DNA of 64,000 nucleotides from contig NC_092561.1 of the NCBI RefSeq assembly GCF_037975245.1, positions 15,195,001 to 15,259,000 on the forward strand. The letters run 5' to 3'. The notes beneath the pieces were generated by a model, which did not search any database, was not told where the DNA came from, and saw only the letters and a list, made by a program, of their open reading frames with translations. Positions 37,005 to 52,000 of this stretch are shown here, one piece after another. How positions within the stretch are numbered: the first letter of the stretch is position 1; each line of letters opens with the position of its first letter. This DNA comes from Apostichopus japonicus (taxonomy: Eukaryota; Echinodermata; Holothuroidea; Aspidochirotida; Stichopodidae). The position numbers and the translations under genes are program-made.

Positions 37005-40000
37005 ATGTATATATATAATAAAGGTATATGTATATATATAGATATATATATAGATATATATATATATATATAGATAGATAGATAGATAGATGTTTGTATG
37101 TGTGTATGTATGTGTATATATATGTATGTATATATATATGTATGTATATATATATATATATATATCTATAAGCAGCATTGAAAAAGAAAAAAGGACAACA
37201 TTGTAATCTTTGATGATATTTTCAAATTGCCAGATTGATAATTTTTTTTCAAATTAAAAACAACATAATTTAAAAATTTAAAACAAAAAAATGAAAGATA
37301 TAAACATTAATTAGATTACTAGCAGTTTATAGGAGCAGTAGAGGGAATGGCTATACAAATATACACTACAATGATTTGGGAAGGGAAATACAGTAGAGAA
37401 AATATTAATATACTGTGCATACAATTTTCACACTACAACTAATTCCGTTGAGAAAATGTTTCACATTTGCAGCTGCATAGTGAGTTTCATAGTGATCCAC
37501 TACAGACTAAATGAATCAGCAATTTGACTTCACTGATAATATCAATATCAATTGTTTGGAAGATGAAAATAGTTCACCTAAACTATTTAAAGCAATGATT
37601 TTTTTCTTAAGCCAATGAGGATGAAGAAGATACAGATATCTATCAATCCAATTATAAGATTCACTTTGATGACATAAAATTTCTGGCATAAGAATTGTTT
37701 TCATGACATCTCAAAATGATTCACTGGGATTCAAAAAAAGAATCAGAAATTGCGCCCAGAAATCTGTTGCTTGTTTACGATTCATATGAATCTATGTTTT
37801 AACTCATTATGCAGCTTTAACCATGTTGGGTATCAAGTAATGTACATCAAACACGAACAGACGTCAATTTAATATTCTACTATTATTAGCTTGAAGGGAC
37901 TAAATGTTAAAGACAGAACTAGTAAGGGGGATATTAATGATAAACTACTGGCACATATTGGGTTACAGTGAGTGAATGGAAACTTTGTTACACCAATCTA
38001 GTATGTCTTCTACAGTATGTATTTACTACTGAACACCTTATTACTCCACAATACACATTCGGTTATCATTATCCACCAGTGCTATCTCAATTGAAACTCA
38101 ATATTTGACCTCACATTTCATCAAAAATCATGACTGTTATTTAAAGGTCACCCAATGCCACTCTAATCAGGGAGTTGTTATGGAACAACTCCCTGCTCTA
38201 ATGTGTGTTAGAAAGTAAAATTATGCTTCCCTTGTGCTCAAAAGTTTGACCAGGCTTTTCCCTGTCTGAACCTGAACGCAATTTTACCGGACTGTGAGAT
38301 TGAATCTGTCAAAATTATAAACACCCTGCAACCTCTCAGATTGATGATGTGTAGAAGAGTCTCGCCAACCTTGCCATATTTTTTGTTTTGGAAGCAAATA
38401 ACTAATCACATTTAGGTGTCTTCTGGGGTAAAAAAAAAAGCTTGTAATGGTCAGAGTCTGAGAAACTACACTTTCACTTGACAAAGATATATTTTAATTG
38501 TGAAGTCTGTAATAATTGAAGGCTAGCATCTGGTCAAGTTCAGAATTTTACTTTTTAAGGCTATAAAGATAAATTACAACCGTCAAAATTTGGTCCCTTG
38601 CTGAAATGCCCCTTTATCAACAATTCTATGATTATGTTCCCTCCGGACTTACTTCTAATCAAACAAAACTATCCTCCCTTCATTCTTAATATGTATGGAT
38701 GCCTTTAAACTCCATCAATATTCCACAAAAATGCTAGATAGTCAAAATGTGGGCACTGATGTTCAAATTCCAAGGATTCATTTTAATGTCGACCTCCAAG
38801 CATTCTTTCCGTCTCTCTTGGAAGTTTTATCCTGCATAAAAGTGCACACGCCTCTAATGTCTGCAAATAGGTTTTGACGGTCGGAACCTCCGAGAGATTA
38901 CTTATTTAAAACATCCAGGAATTTATAGCATGCTAAATTTGGTGGCATCATTAATGACCTTTAACAAATAGAATTTAAAAAATGCATTCATCATGTTTAC
39001 ATTAATGATTCTCTGTGGATCTATTGGCATTTAGTGGTATTATTACACATTCATGTACTCCAGAGAAATAAGGTGTATACAAAACTGATCCCTGATACAT
39101 TGAAGGGTTATGTATCAAGGGGAGGGGGGGGGAGGACTAGAGACACTACTGACTAAACTATTGGGAATAATTTGGTTTAATTTGACAAAGATTGAAATAG
39201 GAAAATGCATGGGATCGCTTTGTTGGTACCACTCCATAACCATATCTATCGTACACAGACTACTACATATCACGGCAATATATCAAGATACCAATTCTGA
39301 TAGCAAATTTGAAGAGGAAATGGTAATATTTTTAGAAAACGGTATTCTGATTCGAAACAAATCTGACTGGAAAATTAAGAAACCCCCCCCCCCCAAAAAA
39401 CAAAACCTTTGCAATTTAGCGGAGATTAGATCACAATCTTGACAAAACTCAAATGCTAATGCAGGTTTGTTCCTATTGACCAGCCTCGACTCCCACAACA
39501 GTTTTATGAGAAATGGCAAGCTGTTCTGAAAGGTTTTCTTTTCACAGCTTGTACGCCAAAAACCAATTAATTCAACAAGTCGAGAAACATGGTCTATCTC
39601 ATCCTTCAATTTTCATGAGAATTCCAAGGATGCTATAAGGCTCAAAATAACTTTCCATATCTGAATAAACTTGCCAAAAAACCCCCCAAAAAACAGGTAA
39701 TGTGAGGTCATTTTTAATATCAGTTTGAACACTTGGGAAATTATTCTGTGCTTCATAGCTCACAGCTGCTGGATTAATAAATTATTCACAGGTAGGGTAA
39801 TAGACAATCTCACCGAGTTAAGGCGACAATTTCGAAATATATACGGAGACAACTTTCCGGACCTCTTCTACACAATTTCATATTTTCAAGTTATCAAACA
39901 TGCTGGGCTTTCATTTTATGACCAAACTTTTCATTATTTCAATTCTGTGAATTGACTGTAATGTTATTTGTAAGAAAAAAAGGAAAAGAGGCTCCTTTTG

Positions 40001-43000
40001 TTACATTTTTTAAAGCACAAAACAAATTTGAAATGAAGGCAGAAAATGTTTTCTGTTCTACAATATGAACTGAAATGTTAAAAATGGCAACAACAAAAAA
40101 AATGGGGGAATATTATAACTTCAGGACATGATGGATGGTAATGTAGTAAAATGTTGATTGCAAATGAGTAGTCTAAACTGCAGGAAGGTGAAAATTTTCT
40201 ACGAAGCCAGGAAAATGTACATGCATGACCAAGTTTAAAACAATAATGACACAGAATACCTGATTTGATTGGTTACTAAACACTGCCACACTGGCTCTTC
40301 GTCTAGCCTGTCAAAGAATATATCGTTACAATTATAGATAATTAATTAAAAGTCCACTGAGAGTTTAATCGACCATGTGATATCGAAAGTATTGTCGAAA
40401 TAAGACAAATGAAACGGTTAAGACATATCATATGCAAAGTGAGCTTAGTTTCGGCTACATCAACACATTTGATATGTTAGCATACTGTATTGATTCTGAG
40501 CAGTTGGGCAAAAAAACTTGGTCTTAGGATATAGGCTGATTAGAGATTCACATCAAACCATAACATAAACAATTTTGATCGTCGTTGTTTAAGTAGAAAA
40601 TTAGCTAGCTTGATGTGCTGGTCTTTAAAACGAAATGAGTCATATAGGAAATGATAGCATGTCTCCTAGATGCGTTTTTATTCAGAAATATCAAATAAGC
40701 CAAAAGCCATATTGCGACTGTCAGACACAGTCTTTCAAAGTTAAAAATGGTCTGCTTGATGTAATTCTTTATGTGGCTCATTGTATTTTTGATTGAAGTT
40801 TTTTATTCCAAATCAAGATATGTAATATAATATCACAAAAGAAGAAACCCTTTGATTGAATAGAAACTCAAACTGCTCTTGTTTTATGAGAGAAAAAGAG
40901 GGTCAAGGACCTTTGTTACAGGTTTAAATCATTTTTTACAAATTTCTAGTTTTCACATCTCAGCAAACCAGAGAATTCTGTGCACAGCTTGTGATGACTA
41001 ATAAAAAAAACCTTGCCATTACTGCTCTTTGCAAGAAGAACCCAACCAAGACAATATTATTATGCATACAATGTAAAATAAAACACACTGTACTAAAGCA
41101 ACAAAACAATTATTTTGCTTTTAAAGTCAAACAGTACCAAACAAGAGAAGAGTCCCTGCAAAGTAACCAAGACGATATTATACGCATACAATGTAAAATT
41201 AACACACTGTACTAAAGCAACAGAACAATTATTTCACTTTCAAAGCAAAACAGTACCAAACAAGAGAAGAGTCCCTGCATAGTAACCAAGACAATATTAT
41301 ACGCATACAATGTAAAATTAACACACTGTACTAAAGCAACAGAACAATTATTTCGCTTTCAAAGCAAAACAGTACCAAAGAGGAGAAGAGTCCCTGCAAA
41401 GTAAAGGCCACATTTAAATGTCTACATATCGTGCAACACTGAATGTTCTACGAGGTTGAAAATGAGCCCAATGAAAATAATGTCACTCAAACAACCTGCG
41501 ACATCTGTTAGGATCAACGAGGTATTTACTCCGATTCACACCTTTAGGTATCGTCCGAGCATTAAACGAAACACAACATGATCTTAAGCCTTTTCGAAAA
41601 CTGGGAGAAAAATTCTTATCTGTTAACAGCTCAATAATTTGCAATCACACATTTTATTATTGTTAATTAAATAAAAACACATCACCTTAAGCCTTTAGAC
41701 AACCAAGGTATCATCATACCTGTTTATGGTTTAAACATTTGCAAAATTGATAAACTGTGTGAATACATATATACCTTGCACAAAATAATTCCATGCTTTT
41801 GCTGAAATGTGTTGCAAAATACCAAAACAGGAAATTGAAACATAGAATGAGCAGAACCACCTTCTCATTAAGGTAACTGAGAGATTGCATACAGGGATAC
41901 AATGTGCAAAAACTGTGAGACAATTTTTGTTGTCAAAAAGATTCACAATCGTTTGTAGGCTGCATTTGGTCCACTGACTGCCAGTTGACATGCCTATCAT
42001 TGGACATCTCATTATTAAAAATATGATGATGTTGAGCTGCAATCAGAGATATTCATATCTCTCACTACTTAGCTGAAGAAAGCAACATCACATTCAACCA
42101 TTCATTTACAACAAACAAAAAGTTGAAAATAACACAGGCAGATTAGAAGAAATGAAAACTTTTTCTTGGGTTTTCTGCAAGGAACAAGGTTCTGCAAAAG
42201 TCTTACCTGTGCTTACAAAACAAGAAGATTAACACTTTAACGCTAAAAATAAGAATGTGTAAGGTTTGTCTTGCGAGTAACTTTAGATGCACTTACACTG
42301 CACTTACCTGCTAGAAAGTAATCTTTTGGCAAATGTTTAACTCTTTGTTTTATTTATAAAATAATAAAAACAGAATAATGGCTGCAAATATAGGTTTGTG
42401 TTTTATGCTACTATGTTTTTATGTCCCTCACAAACATCTGAAACTTACTGAAACAAAATAAGGAGTAAATCTGGAGTGAAGTATTAAACTTGACATAACT
42501 TGCAACCCAGACTGGTACATACACAAAGCATTCAACACACCTTTAAATGGTAACATACTAAATAAAGCTATGTACAGTTGATAATTGCATGTTGTTCTGC
42601 AATTACTAATATTTTTAGTACCTCCAAGTAAAGCAAGCTAAGAGTCACCAATGTAATATGACACATACAAGCAAACAATACAAACATAAAAACAAAAAAC
42701 TGACAAATATCCCAGGTTCCCAGGTAAGACGATGGGTATTTGTAACTAGCATGCTGGCGAATATGTACCAGAACATACATACATACAAGCATTGGTTTGA
42801 CCAACATAGCATAAGCATGAAGAATGAATTAATTCATGCTTGGTACCAGACTACTACAGAACCCTTCCATAGGTCTCCCTCCCTTCCTCCCCTGCCCCCC
42901 ACCCACACACACATACCACACCCTCTCCACTCACAATTTAAACCATTTGAAATAACTTTTCTATGAAGTTATTTCATATTTTAAGGACTGTCTGTTTATA

Positions 43001-46000
43001 AACCATTCTTCTTCCATGATGGTATAGTATCTCAACTGTTGAAAACTCTTTGAAAGAGTTTCCCAAGTGTGTGAGAAAATAAAAGCATTAATTTCATATC
43101 ATGCGCAGGTGGTCTGTGTGCACATGACATAACTTCGTCTGGAATGTGGCGTGTGATCCCCAGTATCATCTGTCATACCATGCTCAGGGTCTGTTGGGTG
43201 CAGACTGTATCATGTGTGTTGTTTGGAAAGTCTCAGGTATGTTGGTAACTTCAGGTGCAGGTCTGTTTGCATTGCTACATTATGTATGAATCATTTAGGT
43301 GAAGCTGTTATGTGTGAAGTGTAACTCCATCGTGTATTACTCCAAGAGTACAGTAGCTCCATATAGAATGCACAGGTCAGCTGTGTGCAGTGTATATTGT
43401 ATATGATTCATCTTAAAATAATATATGTGAAAACTCAAAAATAAATTGACAAAGCTCAAAAGTGTACAAAAAATATTGAAAAAAAAGAACATAAAAATTG
43501 GCCAAACATTTTCAATTACGATTTAAAGTAATATTGAGGGCATCAAACCAAATTTCGAGTGCAGCAAAAGCAGACAGATAAAAGGTATCGGAACACATTA
43601 TAAGTATATCCACTACGGTGACTTTGATATCTCTCTTAGATTTGATGAATGAATTGACCAGATCACTCATTGCATGCAGTGTCTTATGTCCATGAATATA
43701 ATTACACAAGTGCAACCACACAATAGGCCACAAAGAAACAAGGCACCCAATTAGAGGAACAGGCCACATTCTAGGGTAACAAGATACAACCCAAACAGTC
43801 CCCTTTTAAATTATTAAAGGCAAGTAAACCAATAGGCCAGAATGTATTAGACAGTAACACAATTATTTGTCGGATGCGACTACGGCCCAGGCCGGTGGTT
43901 TTTAAGATAAACCTGGCTATTTTACATTTACATTGATGTTAGTTAGTAAGGAAATGGAATAGAGAAGTTTTGCTCAGATGGGACAACTGTCAATTATAAT
44001 GTGTGAGACCCCATGATATAATATGTTTACGACCATAGACAATTTTATGCACTGGCCACTTTCATTTGGTTGAATTAGTTTTTAAGTTTTAAATAATTCT
44101 ATTCCATCAAATTTCTCTCTTTTTTCGTTTTCCTTTTTTTTTGAAATATTATTTGACAATAGGATTTTCACATTGGTCCGATGTTTTATCTGGAATAAAA
44201 CTATCACAACAGTAGACATTCTGTAGAAGAGAGCTACAATGCACAGTAAACCACATTGTAACAGATGGCTATTTGTACCTAGATTTTCTTTGCGATGCTA
44301 TCTTTTGTCTTACTTTTGGCTGATTTGTTTTATTCTTCTCCTTTCTGCTGACAAGGTTGCTCTATGCATTGATCTAATTTCTGGGCTACTTGAGTGTGTA
44401 TAAACAATTAACTGCATAGCTTTTTGACACAAAGCAATCCAAACTTATGAGAATTGTCTGTTGAAAAAATTGTTTGTAAAAATGCTCCTATTATGGATTA
44501 TATACAACCTATTGAAGTTACTTTTTTTGTAGCAACTTATAATTCTGAAGGACCTCAAAATTGTATTTTCTTTTGATAAAATAAAGAAAAAAACAAAAAA
44601 ACATTTCTGATGTAAACTTATGCCAGCAGTGCTATGAAGTCATGTAGAACATATAATTACAGCCTAATGTTAGCTTTAATAGCGCTTGCACTGTATTCCC
44701 CGCAGTTAGTAAAAATGTTACTGTTTGTATTAGTGGCGCTTTTTTTTAGCTTTTCGAAAATGAAATTAATTAAAACTAAGATTTTAGCAAAATATGCCCC
44801 AACATAAATTATCTGGAAATGACATCAGCTCAACCCTGTCAAAAATATATCTGTTTAAGCTCAAACTTCAGATGTGGAGATGGTACTAACAACTTGAAAA
44901 ACGTCTGTCTGAATAGTAATACAAGGTTTCTTTTCTGTTTAAAGAAAGGCAGTTTTGACATTTTATGAGGATAGGTGTCAGTGGAAAATTACAGACAGTG
45001 AAAAGATTGCCTAAAATATTGACATCTTTCTCATGGCTGCCTTTTGTAGGGCCTAGCTTTCCCCTGTGGACACACAAACTCTCTAATGTCTACATTAATG
45101 CCATTTGGCACTTATTGCAACATGTTTACTAATCAGTCAATCAAAATTTCTTATTAATTGATCTGGATTGGAGGACATATTTATCTCAGTTTGAATGCAT
45201 CTTGAACACATGACAGACATTTACCCTAATTAACACAAAACTGCTATACTGGATGGTCAGAACTTGGCATTTTTACTAATTTTGGTTCAAACCATCCAAG
45301 ATCTGCTTGAAACTTTTCAATTTTGAAATTCATGATTCCACTTTGTCTTTCGTTAAAACATTTTCGATTCACAGTTTAAGAGGGCGGTTTGTATCCAACT
45401 CTTTCTACCATGACACCGAACATTTCAATGTGTTGTGCTGTACCGGCATGTCCATTAACTACGTTTATACCATGAGTTAACTTTACCATAACCATTCTGG
45501 GTATAAAATCCCCAATCTAAATCTACGTTTAATATCATGAATATCCGATAAAAACCCCAAAAGGATGGAAGGAAGGAGGTGCCATGCTTCCTTCAAGGCG
45601 GCATTTTTAATGTGAGAGAAAAATACCTCATCCTGGACGAGTTTCTTCCAAGCAGCAGAGCTGAGGGTAGCGCCGAGTCGTGTAGACTGATTGAACTGAC
45701 GTGAGACGAGTAAGGAGAAACAGACAGGTAGACAGACAGGAGTAAGAAATTAAGAAAGATGAAGATATTATAAAGAGAATTGCTTAAGATGGCGCATCAC
45801 CCAAGAGAACCACGGTTCATAAAACCATCTCGTCTTTGTTTGTAAATAAGTGTGGTGGTGAAATTTCTCCCATGTAACCTCATTCATTCAACGTTATTCT
45901 GGTAGAGACAGTTAACAGCTGGTGTAATGTTAACTTCACGACCAGATATCTAGCTGTCATGATTTCAGTATTGTTAAAATCATTTGAAGCAGGTCAAACC

Positions 46001-49000
46001 CACTATTGCCTTTTAAAATGTATTCATTTTTCAATCAGATTATCAATTTTTAATGATTGGGAGTAAGTTTCAATCATGTGAGGCATAATTCCAAAGACCT
46101 TTTACAATCATTGAATTTTAAATATGGTAGCTATGCATCTTAGTAGTGAAATCATTTTCCAAACCAGTCAATAAATCAATCCACCACTTAAATCAATCAA
46201 TAAATCAACCAATTAAGTTTTTATCAAATAACATTCCTGCTAAAGTGACAAACATTCTGTAGAAGTCCTGTAAACGATTGCAGTCTTATCAAAGCTAGAA
46301 GTTTGATGAGGTGTTTATTATTTAAAGGAGCAGTGCTGATGTAAAAGTCACTGCTTTTCTGCATTCCTTTATCAGCCCGCAGTCTATGGACTGCTAAAAT
46401 TGTCAGAGACGCATTCAATTCTTAAAAGGAACAACCAAGCTGCTAAATACTGTCTTTTTTATTAAATCTCCTACCAATCAGTGTTAAATAGAGGCAGTAG
46501 TTTTTAAATATTTTTTTGTGTGGAGGGAAGAGCTTTGCTGTAGTAACCAACAGATTGAGTTATGTCTCACTCTATCACTTTACATAGACTAAGAAATTCT
46601 ATCATTATGCACTTTAATTGGTTTAAAAGGGTATTAGGATGACTACCTAGCAGCTACACTTGTTGATAAATCTAGCAATGCATACTACCAGCTAGAATTT
46701 CTGCATTCTCATTTCATACTGCAATAATCTCAATAACAACATTTAACATGATTGGTGACATCTCACCATTAAGACCAAGAAATTCTATCATTATGCACTT
46801 TAAATGGTTTAAAGGAGTGTTAGGATGATTACCTAGCAGCTACACTTGTTGAGAATTCTTGCAATGCATACTACCAGCTACAATGTCTGCTGCATTCTTG
46901 TTTCATAGGCACAATAATCTCAACATACAGTATTCAATATGATTGGTGACTCTCACCGTTAAGTCAACTGTATATGGAATGGATAGAAGTGTTTGGTATC
47001 ACTTAAATCTATTTTAATTATTATAAGAACATTCCTAGCTTCAGATGCTACCAAGACTCAGGTGAACACCCTGCATTTTGAAAATATAGAAGGCAGAAGT
47101 TTAGAAATCTGTTTTAAGGTTTTAAAGGAACATTCCTAGCTTCAGATGACACCATGCATTTTGGAAATATAGAGAGCAGAAGTTTAGGAATCAGTTTCAA
47201 GGTTTTAAAGGAACAATCCTGCTGCTGAATGAAAGACTTTGAAACATGTCTCACCTGGAAGCATTCCACTTTAGAAAGATGAAATATAGGTAAAGGAATA
47301 GTCCCTTTGCAGAATTCTAACATTAGTATTTGTGTCACAAACCATGCAGTCTAATATTAAGCAAAGCTACAATTCTGGAGAAGAAAAAAAATTGTCAAAT
47401 GTTCATGTTTGACATCTTTGTTGACATATGTTCTGGCTTCGGCTGATATCTGTTAGCTGCAAGAGAAACTTTAACTGACAGTAGAAGCTGGCAGCTGAAG
47501 TACAACAGATAATGTAATTGTCCAGATTGTACACAATCCAAGGAATCCAAGGCAGATGATAACTGTACAGTGCATGGATTGTTCCAGCGATGTTAACCTT
47601 TCATCTCCATGGTCCATTATCTTTGTTTTTCAGAGGCGCCCTCTTTGTCATTTCATAAGGAAATTATCAAATACTTTAAAGAAGATTCAGTTGTACCATA
47701 ATTTTCATTCTTAGAAAATATCAGAAGCCCTTATGAATGTTAAAATAACCGAAATATCCTTTCCTGAACTTCAGAATGACGACAGAAACTTGTCACTAAA
47801 AATCACTTGAAGCCATTTTCCTGCCCTTCTGAATGTTAACCAATGACTGAGGGCAGTATATCAAAACATGAAATTTGAACAAATTCCGCATGTTCCTTGA
47901 TGAAAATTGATTCTCACCTTTTGCTTCAGCAGGCTGCCCTTCCTTAAGACAAAGCACTTAAGAGATTAAAAATTAATTTCACCATAAAAAAAGGTAGATA
48001 ACAAATTGTGCATAAGGATATGCCCAAAAAATAGGCAGTGTAAAGCACAGTCAATGACAACGATGGAAGTGTTGCCAAGCTACGGAAAATACAAACAAAC
48101 ATTCGTACGTCACTTTTATTGCTAACTTAACATCAGGGGGGATGGGGGAGAGGAAGGGGGAGGGGATGAGGGAGGCGAGGAGGAGACAATATAATGAAGC
48201 ATCATGTGTCTTACAAACATTGGAGATGCTGGAGAAGTACAGAAAACCTTGGAAATGTTATTTGCTTTCATAATTAACTGCATGTTCCTTCACAATCTGA
48301 GAAAGACATGGACTCAAGTTTGTGCTCCAAAGACATAATAAACAAACTTTTATAGTTGTACAAACATTTCTTTAAGCATTTAAATTACTCCTTACAAGAT
48401 TTACTGGATTCTGTTTCACAATTTGGAAATGATACATTTAAACCTGTACAAATACATAAACAAATTTTGGATCATGTACAAGGGAAAAAAATTAATAATG
48501 ATGGGTGAGAAATTTCATATTCGTTCAGATATTTGGAAAAAATGCAATATCTTACCTTTCCCATCAATGGACCGACTGAGGTTCTCCGAGTTCTTGGACT
48601 AGAGTCTTTCAAATCTAGAGGGAGTAAACACAAACAGAAAACCATGAAAATGCTTCTAAAAACAGTGTTAAAAACTCAAAATTTGTGCAAACTACAAATA
48701 TACTTGTAGTTTCCCTACCCCCTTCCCTTAATCCTCTCTTTGTCACTCTATTGTTTATCTCCTACCTCTCCTCTTCCCTTGTGGTTTCTTTCTTTCTTCT
48801 CTTCATCCCTTGTCTACTAATTCCCTTACATCTATCTCTTTGTGTTCACCATGCTCATTAACCTGTCTGTATTCTGTGCATGTTTTTGTCCCTTCTGTTA
48901 CTGTTACTTGTCATTCAGCCTCTGAAGAAGATCCTGCTACAGTAGGATCGAAACGTCAGGCCAACTTACTTTTACACATACAAATATACTTTTCATATTA

Positions 49001-52000
49001 TGGATACATTACAAAGGATGTAATTTGATGTCCTCTTTAAAGGGAAAGCAAGTACACATTATTTTTTGATAATCAAAAATCTTTTATAAGACAAAAAAAA
49101 AGGGTGTGTAATATGCAAATAAGAATCACAATATGATTACAAGTTTGATGATAAATAATTTTTGGAAAAATAGACTAGTACTTACCAAGGAAAATTGTGA
49201 AGATTATAGCGAATATATGTAGTTGCAGTTTGCAGGGAGGAAGATAAGAAAAGAGCACCAGTTAGAAAAAGCATACATACAGTTTTGGAGGAGGTAGAGA
49301 GAGGGGGAGGAGGGGGTAGGAAGAGGGGGAGGTGGTAGGGAGAGGGGTAAATACGCCCAGCTGATATAAGACTACACAATGCCAAAAAAATAATACAATG
49401 CAAAAGCAGAGAGCACTTGGGGAGATTACATCAACCATGAGACTGTACAAAATGAAACCATAAATAGGTAGAATGGGAGGGACCTATAGGGAAGGAAAAG
49501 CCAAATAAAGCATTTCAGAGTAACAAACAAAATATAAACCTTTTTATTTATAATTTATTTTCCACAGCCTTTGTTAACGAGCTATGGTTCATTGTTCATC
49601 CTTTTCCACAATTTTTCCTTTTCCTTTTCCACAATTCCACAATTCCACAATTCCCATCCTTTTCCACAATTTTCCACAATTTTCCACAGCCTTTGTTAAC
49701 GAGCTATGGTTCATTGTTCATTGTTCATTGTTCATCTGTAGACAGTTCAAGGCCCACCACAGAAATTACAGAAATAGTCTGGGATTTGCATGGAAAATCA
49801 TAAATCATAAACATTTGCACCATGGTAATTTTCCCACTTCTGTTAGGACACAGTGCGATTACCGCTGAAGTTATCCGACAAATGTACCAGCCTTGCTTTG
49901 ATAGTTTAGATAAATGAAGTTTGATGATCAAGATGATAATGAAAGCGTCTATGGTAACTTGATTGTAGTCAATAACGGAATAATTTCATTTGAAAATCTG
50001 CCCTTTAGTAAGACTGCCATTTATTTTTCGCCACTGGCCACTTCTGCACCTTTCAAGGGTTATTAGTCTGGAACAATAGCATGTGTGTTACGTAATCAAT
50101 TCGCCAAGCCTAGCAATGAAACAAGCTAGAAAGTCACTTGCACAGCTCAAATTCCCGCCATCTACCGCGAGAGCCTATTGAAATGCCTGAGGCAGGTAAA
50201 CTGTTTATGGAAGTGGTATTAAAGGGCGCATTTTCAAATGCACGGGCAAGTGGCAGGGTTCACTGACAGCAATCTACTGTCTGTGCATTCAGTTAATTCT
50301 GACCCTGAAGAAGATTGTTCTGCAATAACAGTACTGAGATGCGAATCATTGGCAACTGGTAGGAGGAGGGGTGGGAGTGGGAGTGGGTGGCAGGTGATTA
50401 GGTTCACATATTTGCGTATTACGACTTTTCAAGAAACAAGTAGGAGACATTCCTACCATCTGCAACTGCCGAAGTTGGACGAAAGAATAACCTGTTATCC
50501 TGAATAACCTTCCTGTAAAGATAAAAAATATGATACCAATTTTTGTTAACCCTATGAGCCCATGATACAACTTGAGATTCTAATGAGGCTATATCAACAT
50601 CCTATTGTAGGTTTTAATTTTTCATAAATGTTCTTACAAGTTTTTGACTTGACTGAAATTTTGTTAGAGCATTCCAGTAAGACAGATAAACTTGTTTGTC
50701 ATGGATAATTATTGAGAAGCTGTAATGCATATAAGTAACAGTTGGAAAAATTCTATGTAACTGGGTTCCTTTTGAATCGCAATTCCTTTTCACAGCTTAT
50801 TATGCAAATATTTTTCCTTCCCATAACTATGGATGAACATTTGAAGATAAACTTCTTTGGAAACCTCTCCTTCCTGAAATAGGTAACACTTTGCACTATC
50901 AAAATAGTCAGATATTACCATGACTATTCTAACTCAACTTCCTTACAACCTTGTCCATCAATGTTGACCACTAGTCTTCATGTCTGCAATGCTCCCCCAC
51001 CCCCACCCATCCCACCCCCACCCATCCGCCCCCCCTGCTTTCCCTATCCATTCTTTTTTTCTTCCTGCCCTATCGTCAGACTACTCTACAGTTATTCCAC
51101 CATTTTAACCATTGGATGATAGAATGGATGAATGTGCTTACTTTGCGTCTTCCAACTCTTCTTTCTTACGGTCAAGCATCACTCGGAGATTGTCAACGTA
51201 CTTCACCATGACTTCACAGGCAGTGCTAATTCTCTTCTCCTAATGTCACAAAGCCAAAGAAAGAAAGTGGGTTGGAATTAAGTCACAGAAAATCATAAAA
51301 TATTCTAAGCAAAACCCCAAGAACCAAGGCTAACAGAATTAATGTGTCTAAAAGGTGTAAACCAAATGGATGAATAGCTAGCCAAATACATGACCATATT
51401 GTATAATTGAATATAAAATCTGTACTGGAGTAGTGATCATGGACACTTCCCTAACCCCTAAATGGACTCTTCTCATGTTGAAGGTATAATATCTGTACTG
51501 GATTAGTTATCATGAAATCTTGCCTAGAACCCCTGAATGGACTCTCCCTCATGTTGAACGTATATTATCTGTACTGAAGTAGTGATCATGGACACTTTCC
51601 TAACCCATAAATGGACTCTCCCTCATGTTGAAGGTTTAATATCTGTACTGGAGTGGTGATCATGAAACTCCCCTAACCCCTAAATGGACTCTCCCTCATA
51701 TTGACGGAACAGTAGTGTACTGGATTGGTGATCATGGACACTTTCCTAACCCCTAAATTGACTCTCCCTCATGTTGAAGGATTAATATCTGTACTGGAGT
51801 GGTGATCATGAAATTCCCCTAACCCCTAAATGGACTCTCCCTCATGTTGAACCTATATTACCTGGAGGACTTGTCCGAGACCTTCAGCTTTGCTAGAGAG
51901 ATTCAACGTCATGGTTCGTAGCATCCCCACCTTCTGCTGGAGTTGAGAAGCGTGCTGGCAGAGGGCACTCTCTGAGGCATGCAGTTCTAATACCTGAAAT

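Larger units (their letters stand above)
34577..40259. other. Long IRAG intron
   Basis: 5.7 kb with a T homopolymer (34671-34694), AT microsatellites (36723-36788, 36969-37165), a hairpin (36837-36962) and a short hairpin GGGAGTTGTT/AACAACTCCC at 38169-38192. No further exon with matching phase was required or recognised. Confidence 0.5.
45696..48555. other. IRAG intron with two local duplications
   Basis: Contains tandem duplications at 46591-46962 and 47028-47215; otherwise featureless. Confidence 0.5.
48599..51141. other. IRAG intron with hammerhead-like motif
   Basis: Contains the motif at 48918-48961, a purine-rich tract at 49284-49345 and a CCTTTTCCACAATT-type repeat at 49565-49735. 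A donor-like GTAAGT (minus strand, near 49187) has no acceptor within reach and is not called an exon. Confidence 0.5.

Noticed and set aside
41044-41402. CRISPR-like array
   Set aside because: The three units are whole-length tandem copies without unique spacers, in a eukaryotic intron.
49182-49403. Possible IRAG exon ending at a strong GTAAGT donor
   Set aside because: No AG acceptor lies close upstream on the minus strand, and the peptide is a low-complexity Pro/Leu/Ser stretch from a purine-rich tract.
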